A DNA stretch of 64,000 nt from Lachnospiraceae bacterium (GCA_910575035.1 CAJTDL010000004.1:222902-286901), one strand, 5' to 3'; numbered from the stretch's first letter, positions 49,299-58,176 are shown. Numbers and translations: made by a program. Notes: generated from the sequence alone by a model not told the origin.

Positions 49299-49739
49299 AT
49301 GTTAAGTATTTATCTAGGGAAAATGGATGGGGCAATTTACCATCCTCCCACATATTTTGATAATCAGTATGAAGATGAATGGATTACAGAAGAATTGTCA
49401 GTTTGCATGATAAGGGATGTAGACCATTCAGAAGTGGTCAGTGCGCGGCTGATTGAAAGCCCTGTTTTGGGGCCTATTTCAACAAAAGAATTGTCTGGAG
49501 GGGTAAAGACGCTGATGCTGATGGCATTCGATGGCACAGGTAAAGTATTTAATGCATCCGTTTGTGGTGACAATTGCGCAAAATGGATTTTGGAGATTGC
49601 AAACAGGAAGGATTTGACCATTAACCTGAGGCATATTATGGACTTTGGCGAGGGAGGATTTGAAGCCAGGATTCTGAACACGGGGGATATGGTTCATGAT
49701 ATGCTGGGATTTGCCAGGATTGCAGGGAAATATGTATAG
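49299..49739 (+). CDS. DUF4869 family protein
   Basis: The 146-residue protein starts MLSIYLGKMDGAIYHPPTYF and has DEWITEELSVCMIRDVD, SPVLGPISTKELSGGVKTLM (about 64-83), GDNCAKWILEIAN and LRHIMDFGEGGFEARILNTG. This is the full DUF4869 pattern; no function is known. AGGAGG lies 6 bases before the ATG at 49299, which I prefer over an ATG 20 codons upstream. It is 9 bases before an ATPase gene, a pairing that suggests a two-component module. Its place inside the pseudaminic-acid genes, behind a MITE-like element and a terminator-like hairpin, looks like an insertion. Confidence 0.85.
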   Translation: MLSIYLGKMDGAIYHPPTYFDNQYEDEWITEELSVCMIRDVDHSEVVSARLIESPVLGPISTKELSGGVKTLMLMAFDGTGKVFNASVCGDNCAKWILEIANRKDLTINLRHIMDFGEGGFEARILNTGDMVHDMLGFARIAGKYV

Positions 49740-49748
49740 GTGGGATAG

Positions 49749-50708
49749 ATGAAGGGAAAACACAGGATTGTGATACAAAATAATCGGTTACATTATGAAT
49801 TTGAAGTAAAAAGGAATATTAGCATAATCCAGGGTGACAGCGCCTCTGGGAAAACGACCTTAATCAATATGCTGCGGCAGGCAGAAAATCTGGGGGATTC
49901 AAGCGGGGTAGAAGTTGTCTGTGATGTGCCGTGCAGGGTGCTGGAAGGACGGAATTGGAAACTGATTTTGGAAAATTCATTTGAAAGTATTTTTTTTATA
50001 GATGAGGAGAATGCGTTTCTTAATACAGAAGAATTTGCAGCCTCCATACATGGCTCAGATAATTATTTTGTATTAATTACTAGGGAAAATCTTTATAATC
50101 TGCCATATAGCGTAGAAGAAATTTATGGACTGCATGCGTCTGGAAAATATCATGATACAAAGAAAGTATATCAGCAAATGTACCAGATTTATTCCAACAC
50201 AGGAAGCATTCCCGTAAAGCCTGAGAAAATCATTACAGAGGATTCTAATGCAGGCTATGAATTTTTTAAGGCTGTCAGTGAAGAACGGGGAATCTTATGC
50301 GAGAGCGCCGATGGAAAATCAAATTTATTTGCGGCCTTGGATGGCATTGGGAGAGAAGAAGTTTGTATTGTTGCCGATGGAGCGGCAATTGGCCCAGAGA
50401 TGAACCGTTTGTATCATCAGGTGATAAAAAATAAAAACATACATCTTTATCTGCCAGAATCTTTTGAGTGGATTATTTTGAATTCAGGCTTGATTGAGGA
50501 AAAAGAGATTAAGGAAGTATTGAAAAAACCAGAAGAGTATATTGATAGTAAGGGATATTTAAGCTGGGAGAGGTATTTTACTAAGCTTTTGATGGATAAG
50601 ACGGGAATTTCTTATATGCAATACAAAAAATCTAAATTGAATCCGTTTTATTTGCATGATAGAAGCAAAAGGATTATTCTTGAAAGCATAAATGGGATAA
50701 GGTTCTAA
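49749..50708 (+). CDS. P-loop ATPase-like protein paired with DUF4869
   Basis: The 319-residue protein has an N-terminal Walker A motif QGDSASGKTTLINML (about 29-43) and a Walker B-like FFIDEENAFL near residue 84, so it should bind ATP or GTP. The rest (about 150-319) has no domain that I recognise; it contains ESADGKSNLFAALDG and a Lys-rich C-terminus with YMQYKKSKLNPFYL. It starts 9 bases after the DUF4869 gene and is followed by pseI. No transporter or nuclease domain is visible. Function unknown; a DUF4869-regulated NTPase is the simplest reading. Confidence 0.75.
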   Translation: MKGKHRIVIQNNRLHYEFEVKRNISIIQGDSASGKTTLINMLRQAENLGDSSGVEVVCDVPCRVLEGRNWKLILENSFESIFFIDEENAFLNTEEFAASIHGSDNYFVLITRENLYNLPYSVEEIYGLHASGKYHDTKKVYQQMYQIYSNTGSIPVKPEKIITEDSNAGYEFFKAVSEERGILCESADGKSNLFAALDGIGREEVCIVADGAAIGPEMNRLYHQVIKNKNIHLYLPESFEWIILNSGLIEEKEIKEVLKKPEEYIDSKGYLSWERYFTKLLMDKTGISYMQYKKSKLNPFYLHDRSKRIILESINGIRF

Positions 50709-50770
50709 TAGTCATTTGGCAGATGTTATTTGCCGTGGATATCTGACAAACACAGAAGGGAGCGTTTCAT

Positions 50771-51820
50771 ATGGAAAACATCAAAATAAAGGGCAGGACA
50801 ATCATCAGTAAGGATTCCCCTGCTTATATTATAGCGGAAATGTCCGCAAACCATGCGGGCAGCCTCCAGCGGGCGAAAGATATTATTTATGCAGCCAAGG
50901 AATCCGGGGCGGACTGCATTAAGATCCAAACGTATACCCCGGACACAATTACCATGGACTGTGACAATGAATATTTTCAGATTACGTCCGGAACCTGGAA
51001 GGGGGAGAACCTCTACCAGCTCTATGGAAAAGCCTGCACGCCCTGGGAATGGCAGCCAGAGTTAAAGAAGGAGGCAGAAAAGATTGGAATTGATTTCCTG
51101 TCCACGCCATTTGACCGGACGGCGGTGGATTTTCTGGAAGATATGGGTTTGGATTTCTACAAAATAGCCTCCTTTGAGCTGGTGGACATCCCCCTAATCG
51201 AATATGTGGCGTCGAAAGGGAAGCCCATGATCCTATCCACTGGAATGGCTTCCCTGGAAGAAATAAGGGAGGCTGTGGAGTCCATACGGAAAATGGGAAA
51301 TGGGCAGATCGCCCTGCTTCGGTGCGCCAGCGCTTATCCGGCAGTTACGGATGGGATGAACCTGCGTACCATGCAGGATATGGGGGAGGTTTTTGATGTT
51401 CCCGTGGGCTTATCTGACCATTCCCAGGGATCGGTAGGCGCGGTAACGGCAGTGGCTTTGGGGGCGAAGGTGGTCGAAAAGCATTTTTGCCTTAGCCGGG
51501 AGATTGAGAACCCAGATGCTTCTTTTTCTATGGAGCCGCAGGAATTTAAGCAGATGGCGTCAGATGTGAGGCAGGCGGAGAAGGCAATTGGAACCGTGCG
51601 GTATGGGGCTTCGGAGCAGGAAATAGGCAATATCGCATTCCGGAAATCCCTGTTTGTAGTACAGGATATGAAGGCAGGGGATATCCTGACGCCGGAAAAC
51701 TTGCGTTCCATCCGCCCAGGCTATGGGATAAAGCCAAAGTATTACCAGAGCGTGCTGGGGAAGCCTGTAAATCAGGATATCCCCAAAGGGACGCCTCTTT
51801 CCATGGAGGTAATTGGCTAA
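50771..51820 (+). CDS. pseI: Pseudaminic acid synthase
   Basis: The 349-residue NeuB-family enzyme condenses 6-deoxy-AltdiNAc with phosphoenolpyruvate. The barrel domain has PAYIIAEMSANHAGSLQRAK (about 17-36), KIQTYTPDT, FLSTPFDRTAVDFLE and YKIASFELVDIPLIEY; GLSDHSQGS and EKHFCLSRE are typical of PseI/NeuB. The C-terminal SAF antifreeze-like domain (about 285-349: FRKSLFVVQDMKAGDILTPE, NLRSIRPGYGIKP) completes it. MSANHAG points to pseudaminic rather than sialic acid. It is followed by pseG 46 bases later. Confidence 0.92.
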   Translation: MENIKIKGRTIISKDSPAYIIAEMSANHAGSLQRAKDIIYAAKESGADCIKIQTYTPDTITMDCDNEYFQITSGTWKGENLYQLYGKACTPWEWQPELKKEAEKIGIDFLSTPFDRTAVDFLEDMGLDFYKIASFELVDIPLIEYVASKGKPMILSTGMASLEEIREAVESIRKMGNGQIALLRCASAYPAVTDGMNLRTMQDMGEVFDVPVGLSDHSQGSVGAVTAVALGAKVVEKHFCLSREIENPDASFSMEPQEFKQMASDVRQAEKAIGTVRYGASEQEIGNIAFRKSLFVVQDMKAGDILTPENLRSIRPGYGIKPKYYQSVLGKPVNQDIPKGTPLSMEVIG

Positions 51821-51866
51821 GGAAGAAACTGCAGCGGTAAAATCCTTTTATTGACGGAGGCATACA

Positions 51867-52943
51867 ATGCTATATATAAGAGCGGATATGAATGAAACCA
51901 TTGCGACAGGCCATATCATGCGCTGCCTGTCAATTGCAGAAGCGGCAGAGGAGCTGGGGGAGCAGGCGGTGTTTTTGCTGGCAGACGAGGAGGCTGTCCC
52001 GTTACTGGAGCAAAAGGGCTATGGCTCCATTGTCCTTCACAGCCCCTGGGATAACATGGAGGAGGAGCTGCCGGCTTTGCAGAAAGTGATAAAGGAAAGG
52101 GGGATCCAAAAGCTGTTGGTTGACAGCTACCAGGTGACCCCCATGTACCTGGAAAGGCTTTCCCAGATGGCAAAGATTATTTACATAGATGACATAGACC
52201 GTTTTCACTACCCTGTAGACGCCCTGATCTACTATGCAGTGGACTGGGAATCCCATCATTTCCATGAAAGGTACCAGAAAAGCCGGGAAGGCCTAAAAAG
52301 CCAGGGCAGGATGGAAGGCCAAAAGGAAGGGAAGCAAGCGGGGCATAAGCCAAGGCTTTTATTGGGGACGGAATATGCCCCTCTTAGGAAGGCTTTCCAG
52401 AATTGCGGAAAAAAGCCCATAAAGCCTACGACGGAGAACCTTTTGCTGCTTTCAGGCGGGACAGACCCTTATGGGATACTAGGGAAGATATTGGAAAAAA
52501 TGGATAGGCAGCGTTATGGGCGCGTTGAGGTGATTTGCGGCATGTATGACCTCCAGTATGAGCCTTTGCGTATGCAATACCAAAAGGAGGGCAACATTCA
52601 TTTTTACAAAGCAGTTCCAGATATGGAAACCCATATGGGACGGGCTGATTTGGCAGTTGCAGCAGGGGGGGCGACTCTTTATGAGCTCTGTGCTATGGGC
52701 GTGCCCACTATCTCCTATGCCATGGCAGATAATCAGATCAGAAATGTGGAAAAGTTCCGGGAAATCCAGCTTATTGATTATGCAGGCGATGTCAGGGGCA
52801 CGGATGTGGCAAGCCATATAAGCAGGCTTTTAGATAAATATTTTGAAAACGCGGGCTTGCGGCAGGAGCGTTCCCATAGGATGCAGGAGTTTGTGGATGG
52901 GCAGGGGGCGGTGCGGATTGCAGAAGGGATGATAAATCTTTGA
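51867..52943 (+). CDS. pseG: UDP-2,4-diacetamido-2,4,6-trideoxy-altropyranose hydrolase
   Basis: The 358-residue GT-B-fold hydrolase removes UDP from the PseH product before PseI acts. N-terminal YIRADMNETIATGHIMRCLS has the catalytic His region (GHIMRC); IDDIDRFHYPVDALIYY is in the middle and the nucleotide-site motif AVAAGGATLYELCAMGVPTI is at about 266-285. A 20-residue Lys/Gly/Gln-rich stretch near residue 140-160 looks like a flexible loop. It lies between pseI and pseC. Confidence 0.9.
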   Translation: MLYIRADMNETIATGHIMRCLSIAEAAEELGEQAVFLLADEEAVPLLEQKGYGSIVLHSPWDNMEEELPALQKVIKERGIQKLLVDSYQVTPMYLERLSQMAKIIYIDDIDRFHYPVDALIYYAVDWESHHFHERYQKSREGLKSQGRMEGQKEGKQAGHKPRLLLGTEYAPLRKAFQNCGKKPIKPTTENLLLLSGGTDPYGILGKILEKMDRQRYGRVEVICGMYDLQYEPLRMQYQKEGNIHFYKAVPDMETHMGRADLAVAAGGATLYELCAMGVPTISYAMADNQIRNVEKFREIQLIDYAGDVRGTDVASHISRLLDKYFENAGLRQERSHRMQEFVDGQGAVRIAEGMINL

Positions 52944-53031
52944 GTTTTAATGTAGTATGAAAAACAGAAATAGAAATATATATATTTCCATATATATCAA
53001 CAAAAACCAAAAAAAGAAAGCGAGAAATAAC

Positions 53032-54153
53032 ATGTACATACCATACGGACACCAGACCATTACAGAAGAGGATATCCAGGCAGTTGTAGGCGTACTGCGT
53101 TCGGATTACCTGACTACAGGCCCGGCTGTGGATGATTTTGAGCGGAAGGTAGCCGCCTATACAGGTGCCAAATACGCCGTTGCCGTTTCAAACGGCACGG
53201 CAGCCCTGCACATTGCCTGCCTGGCAGCCGGCATTGAGCCAGGGGATGAGGTGATTACCACCCCGATTACATTTGCGGCTTCTGCCAATTGTGTGCTGTA
53301 CTGCGGCGGAAGGCCGGTATTTGCAGATATTGACCCAGATACATACAATATTGACCCGGCAGATATTGAACGTAAAATAACGTCTAGGACAAAAGCGGTT
53401 ATCCCCGTCCATTTCGCCGGACAGCCTTGTGAGATGGATGAAATCCACCGGATTGCCAGAGAGCATGGGCTAATGGTTATTGAGGATGGCGCCCATGCCC
53501 TGGGAGCGGAATACAAAGGACACAAGATTGGCTCCCTTCCATCGGACATGGTTACTTTTAGTTTCCATCCAGTAAAGCCTATTACCACAGGGGAAGGCGG
53601 CATGGTGGTGACCAATGATGCTAAACTCTATGAACGCCTGAAATTATTCCGCAGCCATGGCATTACCCGGGAGGAAGGCCTTCTGGAAAAGAATGAAGGC
53701 GGCTGGTATTATGAGCAATTGGAATTGGGCTTTAATTACCGCATAACAGACTTGCAGGCAGCCTTGGGCAGCAGCCAGTTAGGGAAATTGGATGCATTTA
53801 TCCAACGCCGCGGATACTTGGCCGAGCGGTATACCAAAGCCTTTGCCCAATGCCCAAGCCTGGCCTGCCCAGCACAATTGCCGGATGTAAAAAGTGGATG
53901 GCATTTATATGTGCTGCAGTTTTTGGGACAGAACCGAGGCAAAGTATTTGCCTGTTTAAGGGAGGATGGGATTGGGGTAAACGTGCATTATATTCCTGTA
54001 TACCGCCATCCTTATTACCAGAAGCATGGCTACCAGGGCGTATTCTGCCCAAATGCCGAGCGTCTATACCAAAATATCATAAGCCTGCCCTTATACCCAG
54101 GCTTGACAGAGGAACAGCAGGATATTGTGATTGAAAAAATTTTGAAAAGGTAA
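53032..54153 (+). CDS. pseC: UDP-4-amino-4,6-dideoxy-N-acetyl-beta-L-altrosamine transaminase
   Basis: The 373-residue DegT/DnrJ/EryC1-type aminotransferase uses PLP and glutamate to aminate the PseB product. Signatures are SDYLTTGPAVDDFERKVAAY (about 23-42), VSNGTAALHIA, TTPITFAASANCVLY and the PLP lysine Lys182 in SFHPVKPITTGEGG. The start at 53032 has only a weak GAAAGCGAG site; an in-frame ATG at 52957 would add an A-rich, low-complexity lead of 25 codons that homologs lack. Last gene of the locus, ended by the hairpin at 54153-54185. Confidence 0.93.
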   Translation: MYIPYGHQTITEEDIQAVVGVLRSDYLTTGPAVDDFERKVAAYTGAKYAVAVSNGTAALHIACLAAGIEPGDEVITTPITFAASANCVLYCGGRPVFADIDPDTYNIDPADIERKITSRTKAVIPVHFAGQPCEMDEIHRIAREHGLMVIEDGAHALGAEYKGHKIGSLPSDMVTFSFHPVKPITTGEGGMVVTNDAKLYERLKLFRSHGITREEGLLEKNEGGWYYEQLELGFNYRITDLQAALGSSQLGKLDAFIQRRGYLAERYTKAFAQCPSLACPAQLPDVKSGWHLYVLQFLGQNRGKVFACLREDGIGVNVHYIPVYRHPYYQKHGYQGVFCPNAERLYQNIISLPLYPGLTEEQQDIVIEKILKR

Positions 54154-54185
54154 AATGGCTCCCCCAAAAGCATATGGAGCCATTT
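54153..54185. terminator. Terminator between pseC and the convergent MATE gene
   Basis: AAATGGCTCC (54153-54162) and GGAGCCATTT (54176-54185) form a 10-bp stem starting at the pseC stop codon. On the minus strand it is followed by TTTTACC, so it may act in both directions. Confidence 0.7.
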
Positions 54186-54191
54186 AGGCGG

Positions 54192-55520
54192 TCAATACCT
54201 ATATTTTTTCCGGTTCACCCACAGGAACAGCACAGTCACCACCATAGCCATTACCTCTGCCGCCACTGTGGAGAGCCAGATCCCATCTACCTTCCAAAAC
54301 AGCGGGAAGGCTAGGACGGCCACAATCTGGAATACCAAGGTCCGCAGGAAGGAGATCCCTGCTGACACCAGCCCATTGTTCAGCGCGGTGAAAAAGGACG
54401 ACCCGAAGATGGCAATCCCCGAAAAGAGGAAGGAAAAGGAAAATATGGAAAAAGCCCTGACAGTCATATGAAGCAGCCCTTCATCATATCCCACAAAGAC
54501 CAGGGATAAGGGCTCTGCCATAAAGCGGGCGGCTGAGAACATGATTATTGCAAACACACTGACCAGGGTCAGGCTTTTTTGCAGCAGCCCTTTCATTTCC
54601 TTATGGTTCTGTGCGCCGTAGTGGTATCCGATAATGGGGGCGGATCCCACGGAATATCCAATAAAGGCTGCCTGGAACACCAGGCTGACATACATCAGCA
54701 CTCCGTAAGCAGCAACCCCATCCTCACCAGCGTATTTCAAAAGCTGTATATTATAGAGCATGCTCACCACAGACATGGAAATATTGCTCATGAGTTCGGA
54801 AGATCCATTGGCGCAGGCCTTTGCCAGGGCTCTTCCATTAAATTTTGCCTTTCCAAGCCGCAGGCGGCTGCTGTTTGGCCTGGCAAAATAAACCAGGGGC
54901 ATAATCCCGCCTACGCATTGGCTGATGGCTGTGGCGGCGGCAGCCCCTTCTAATCCCCAGTGGAATCCTGCTACAAATAAAGCGTCAAGGGCCATATTTG
55001 TTATGCCTGCTGCGACTGTTACAAAAAGCCCGAGGCCTGGCTTTTCCGCGGCTGAAAACAGGCATTGGAATTCGTATTGGAGGATATATGCCGGGATTGC
55101 CAGCAGAATAATGCGCCCATAGGTAACGCTGTCTTCTAATAGCTGCCCCTCTGCGCCCAGTGCCGCTGTCAGCGGCCGGAGGGAAAGGAGCCCCAGGATT
55201 GCCATCACAAGGCCGATGGCGGCAGAAATATAGACTACCATGGAAAACAGGATCTGGGCTTCTTTTTGTTTCCCTTCTCCCATGGTTTTTGCAACCAGGG
55301 CGCCGCCCCCAGTCCCGAACATAAAGCCGCAGGAGCCCAATATCATCAAAAATGGCATGATAAAATTCACGGCGGTAAAAGGCGTTTTCCCCACAAAATT
55401 TGACACAAAGAACCCATCTACTACCCCATAGACGGAAGTGAATACCAGCATGACCATAGATGGGAATGTAAACCGCAGTAATTTTCGGTAGGAAAAGTGA
55501 TCGGATAATTGAACTTTCAT
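54192..55520 (-). CDS. MATE-family efflux transporter (MarR-controlled)
   Basis: This 442-residue membrane protein has twelve hydrophobic segments and the MATE pattern: VDGFFVSNFVGKTPFTAVNF near 31-50, MFGTGGGALVAKTMGEGKQK near 64-83, EFQCLFSAAEKPGLGLFV and GYHYGAQNHKEMKGLL. It exports cationic drugs or metabolites with Na+ or H+. It overlaps the MarR gene by 4 bases (ATGA), so MarR most likely represses both. Different from the two other MATE genes in this window. Confidence 0.92.
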   Translation of the reverse strand: MKVQLSDHFSYRKLLRFTFPSMVMLVFTSVYGVVDGFFVSNFVGKTPFTAVNFIMPFLMILGSCGFMFGTGGGALVAKTMGEGKQKEAQILFSMVVYISAAIGLVMAILGLLSLRPLTAALGAEGQLLEDSVTYGRIILLAIPAYILQYEFQCLFSAAEKPGLGLFVTVAAGITNMALDALFVAGFHWGLEGAAAATAISQCVGGIMPLVYFARPNSSRLRLGKAKFNGRALAKACANGSSELMSNISMSVVSMLYNIQLLKYAGEDGVAAYGVLMYVSLVFQAAFIGYSVGSAPIIGYHYGAQNHKEMKGLLQKSLTLVSVFAIIMFSAARFMAEPLSLVFVGYDEGLLHMTVRAFSIFSFSFLFSGIAIFGSSFFTALNNGLVSAGISFLRTLVFQIVAVLAFPLFWKVDGIWLSTVAAEVMAMVVTVLFLWVNRKKYRY

Positions 55521-55957
55521 AACTGCTTTCCTGCCTTTTCCCGAAAGTCAGCCAGGAACCGTTCTGTCAATTCCAGGTATTTCTCCACATCCCCCTTTGG
55601 CCAGGAAGCAAAGATCTGGTTTTCCATTTCGATTACCAGAAGCGCTGTACGTTTTGCCAGCTCCCTGCCTTTTTCCGTCAGGCAGACAATTTTATGTTTA
55701 TTGCCGGCGGCCTCCAGGTAAACAATATCTTCCGCTTCCAGCTTACGCAGGGCAGAATTGACCGTCTGCTTGCTTACGCCGGAGCTGCGGCAGATTTCCA
55801 GCAGCGGGCAGCTGTCCCCATTATCGCAGATGGCATAGAGCACCATCATTGAGCTGTCGGACATTCCCAGTTTCAAAGACAATTCGTGGTATGCTGCATT
55901 AATTTCACTGTATAGGTAGTTAAAGCGTTTCATTTCCTTTGAAGTATAAGCCTTCAT
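55517..55957 (-). CDS. MarR-family transcriptional regulator
   Basis: The 146-residue protein has the MarR winged helix at about 35-105: VLYAICDNGDSCPLLEICRS, GVSKQTVNSALRKLEAEDIV and the wing NKHKIVCLTEKGRE. Long N- and C-terminal helices for dimerisation flank it. It is translated with the MATE gene. A perfect 17-bp inverted repeat over its promoter is its likely site, and the divergent methyltransferase may be under the same control. Confidence 0.93.
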   Translation of the reverse strand: MKAYTSKEMKRFNYLYSEINAAYHELSLKLGMSDSSMMVLYAICDNGDSCPLLEICRSSGVSKQTVNSALRKLEAEDIVYLEAAGNKHKIVCLTEKGRELAKRTALLVIEMENQIFASWPKGDVEKYLELTERFLADFREKAGKQL

Positions 55958-55973
55958 TTTCCACCTCCATAAA

Positions 55974-56021
55974 ATAAGTACGAAATCATATCAAAAAATT
56001 ATAGTATGATTTCGTACTTAT
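55974..56021. promoter_or_regulatory. MarR operator
   Basis: ATAAGTACGAAATCATA (55974-55990) is repeated as a perfect reverse complement at 56005-56021, with 14 bases between that include the -10 box. Confidence 0.75.
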
Positions 56022-56026
56022 GTCAA
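55998..56026 (-). promoter_or_regulatory. Consensus promoter of marR-MATE
   Basis: On the minus strand, -35 TTGACA (56021-56026), 17-base spacer and -10 TATAAT (55998-56003): a perfect sigma-A consensus, which needs strong repression. Confidence 0.9.
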
Positions 56027-56112
56027 GTGCAAAAAAGTATTTTATTTTTGGGGGAATTGTGATATGGTTATATTTGTGGTTACAAAGGGAAATTACGAAA
56101 GGAGCAAACAAA

Positions 56113-56688
56113 ATGTCTTTTATTATTCAATATTTGCTGCATCCCAGGAGCGTTGGCGCCGTAAAGCCAAGCTCAAGGCACCTGGCGATTAAAATGGTAG
56201 AGGATGTGGATTTCCATACTGCGGAATGCATCGTAGAGATTGGCGCAGGGACAGGCATCTTTACCGAAGAAGTGGTAAAGGCCAAACGCAAAGGCACGAA
56301 ATTTTTAATCTTTGAAATCAATGATAGCTTCTATAAAATGTTAAAGAAAAAATACGGCAGGCTCCCCAACGTCCGTGTGATCCATGACACAGCAGGGAAT
56401 ATGGGGGAATACATGAAAAAATATGGAATTCACAAGGCAGACTATATTATTTCCGGCCTTCCTTTTGCCAGCCTGCCCAAAGAATCATCCAACAAGATTT
56501 TGAAAACATGCAGAAAGTGCTTGGCCAGAGAAGGGGCATTTATCACCTTTCAGTATACCAAATGTAAAATCCCCCTATTCTGCAGGTTTTTCCCAGCTAT
56601 TTCCATTAAAAAGGAGAACAGGAATATCCCGCCGGCTTATATCCTAAACTGCAAAAAGGTAAGGAAAAATCCAGGCTGCAAAATATAG
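56113..56688 (+). CDS. Phospholipid N-methyltransferase / rRNA dimethylase-like SAM methyltransferase
   Basis: The 191-residue protein opens MSFIIQYLLHPRSVGAVKPS and has the SAM-binding motif IVEIGAGTGIFTEEVV near residue 40, then FEINDSFYKML and ISGLPFASLP. The HPRxVGAVxPSS opening and the SGLPF motif are those of PmtA-like phospholipid methyltransferases. AAAGGAG lies 8 bases before the ATG at 56113. It is divergent from the marR-MATE operon. Lipid substrate is inferred from similarity only. Confidence 0.8.
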   Translation: MSFIIQYLLHPRSVGAVKPSSRHLAIKMVEDVDFHTAECIVEIGAGTGIFTEEVVKAKRKGTKFLIFEINDSFYKMLKKKYGRLPNVRVIHDTAGNMGEYMKKYGIHKADYIISGLPFASLPKESSNKILKTCRKCLAREGAFITFQYTKCKIPLFCRFFPAISIKKENRNIPPAYILNCKKVRKNPGCKI

Positions 56689-56738
56689 TTTTGCAGGCTG
56701 AATCTATATCCTGCGTGAAAGGTATCGGTAATTTGTGT

Positions 56739-56758
56739 GGGTTATACTAGTATAACCC
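56739..56758. repeat. Perfect 20-bp palindrome between convergent genes
   Basis: GGGTTATACT followed directly by AGTATAACCC. There is no T-run. It lies between the methyltransferase and the convergent MATE gene and could be a protein-binding site or a weak terminator. Confidence 0.6.
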
Positions 56759-56772
56759 GCGCCGTCCTTTCC

Positions 56773-58116
56773 CTAATGGATGCCGTCAGTTGGCATTTTC
56801 CGGCTGCGGAAATAATAGCACATCCCAGCCAGATCCGCCAGCCCCCATCCAATCGGCACCGACATCCAAATCCCTGTCACGCCCAAAGCAGGTACTGCAG
56901 ACAACGCATAAGCCAAGGCTACCCGTGTTCCCAATGAGACTACTGTCAGTACCACAGATACTCCAGGCCTGTGCACTGCCCGGAAATACCCGTAAAATAA
57001 AAACAGCAGCCCTATCCCAAAGTAAAACACCCCTTCCATCCGCAAATACTGTACGCCAATGGAAACCGCCCCTCCATTTCCTTCTTCCAAAAACACGCCC
57101 ATGAGCTTTTCTGCAAAAACAAATACCAGTGCCGATACCGCCAGGCAAAACAGAAATACTGCCAGTACAGCGTCCCGCATCCCTTTCTGGATCCGCTCCG
57201 CTTTTCCAGCGCCATAATTCTGCGCCACATAAGTGGAAAAGGCATTGCCAAAGTCCTGCACCGGGGCATAGGCAAAGGAGTCAATTTTTACTGCTGCCGC
57301 GAAAGCTGCCATTACCACAGCCCCAAAGCTGTTCACCAGCCCCTGCACCAGAAGTATCCCAAAATTCATCACAGACTGCTGCAGGCAAGTCAGGCAGGAC
57401 AGCCCGGCCAACTCCCGGAGGATCTGCCGCTCCAGGCGGCAATGTTCCCGTTTTACCCGCAATTCAGGATAATGTTTTACGCAATAATACATAATCCCGG
57501 CGCCTGCCAGGTACTGGGAAAGCACCGTAGCTGCCGCAGCCCCGCCCACTCCCCAATGGAAGCAGCAGATAAACAGCAGATCCAAAAATATATTCAAAAC
57601 AGCCGAAGCGCCCAAAAAGCACAGCGGTACCATGGAATTTCCAATTCCCCGCAGCAGGTTTGCCGCAAAATTATAAAGGTACACGGCAAAAATCCCCCCA
57701 AAAACCCACAGCAGGTATTCTTCCATTAAAGGAGCCACATTCCCGGGCACATTTAAAAAAAGGAGTATCTGCCCCATTCCCCCATAAGCCGCCCCGCTCA
57801 GCAGCAGAGCGGTTCCCCCAATCAAAAGAAACGACAAAAATATGCCTTTTTTCATCCGGTCAAAATCCCGCCTGCCAAACTGTATGGAAAAAAAAGCCCC
57901 GCTTCCCATGCAAAGCCCTAGAAGGATGGATGTTACAAATACCATAAGGGTATAGGAAGACCCTACTGCCGCCAATGCATCCTGCCCCAAATACCTTCCA
58001 ACGATAAGCGTGTCTGCCACATTATACAATTGCTGAAGCATATTCCCAACCATAATTGGAAAAGCAAATTTCAGCAATTTTTTCAGGATATTTCCTTGTG
58101 TCAAGTCATAATCCAT
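56773..58116 (-). CDS. MATE-family efflux transporter
   Basis: This 447-residue protein begins MDYDLTQGNILKKLLKFAFP, a classic MATE N-terminus, and has NVADTLIVGRYLGQDALAAV near 33-52, GSGAFFSIQFGRRDFDRMKK, LRGIGNSMVPLCFLGASA and YVAQNYGAGKAERIQKGMRD. It has the full twelve hydrophobic segments. No regulator gene is attached; it lies just downstream of a fragment of a MITE-like repeat on the same side as the histidine kinase gene. Substrate unknown. Confidence 0.93.
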   Translation of the reverse strand: MDYDLTQGNILKKLLKFAFPIMVGNMLQQLYNVADTLIVGRYLGQDALAAVGSSYTLMVFVTSILLGLCMGSGAFFSIQFGRRDFDRMKKGIFLSFLLIGGTALLLSGAAYGGMGQILLFLNVPGNVAPLMEEYLLWVFGGIFAVYLYNFAANLLRGIGNSMVPLCFLGASAVLNIFLDLLFICCFHWGVGGAAAATVLSQYLAGAGIMYYCVKHYPELRVKREHCRLERQILRELAGLSCLTCLQQSVMNFGILLVQGLVNSFGAVVMAAFAAAVKIDSFAYAPVQDFGNAFSTYVAQNYGAGKAERIQKGMRDAVLAVFLFCLAVSALVFVFAEKLMGVFLEEGNGGAVSIGVQYLRMEGVFYFGIGLLFLFYGYFRAVHRPGVSVVLTVVSLGTRVALAYALSAVPALGVTGIWMSVPIGWGLADLAGMCYYFRSRKMPTDGIH

Positions 58117-58135
58117 AAAGAGCTCCCCTTTATCC

Positions 58136-58175
58136 GTTACTATTCACGGCCTGAAGCCGCTCATAGCAACAATTC
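58136..58175. repeat. Partial copy of the MITE-like element
   Basis: The reverse complement reads GAATTGTTGCTATGAGCGGC, then TTCAGGCCGTGAATAGTAAC, and matches the last 41 bases of the element at 48829-48972 with about 36 of 41 identical. It lies in the 60-base gap between the histidine kinase gene and the MATE gene. Confidence 0.65.
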
Positions 58176-58176
58176 T

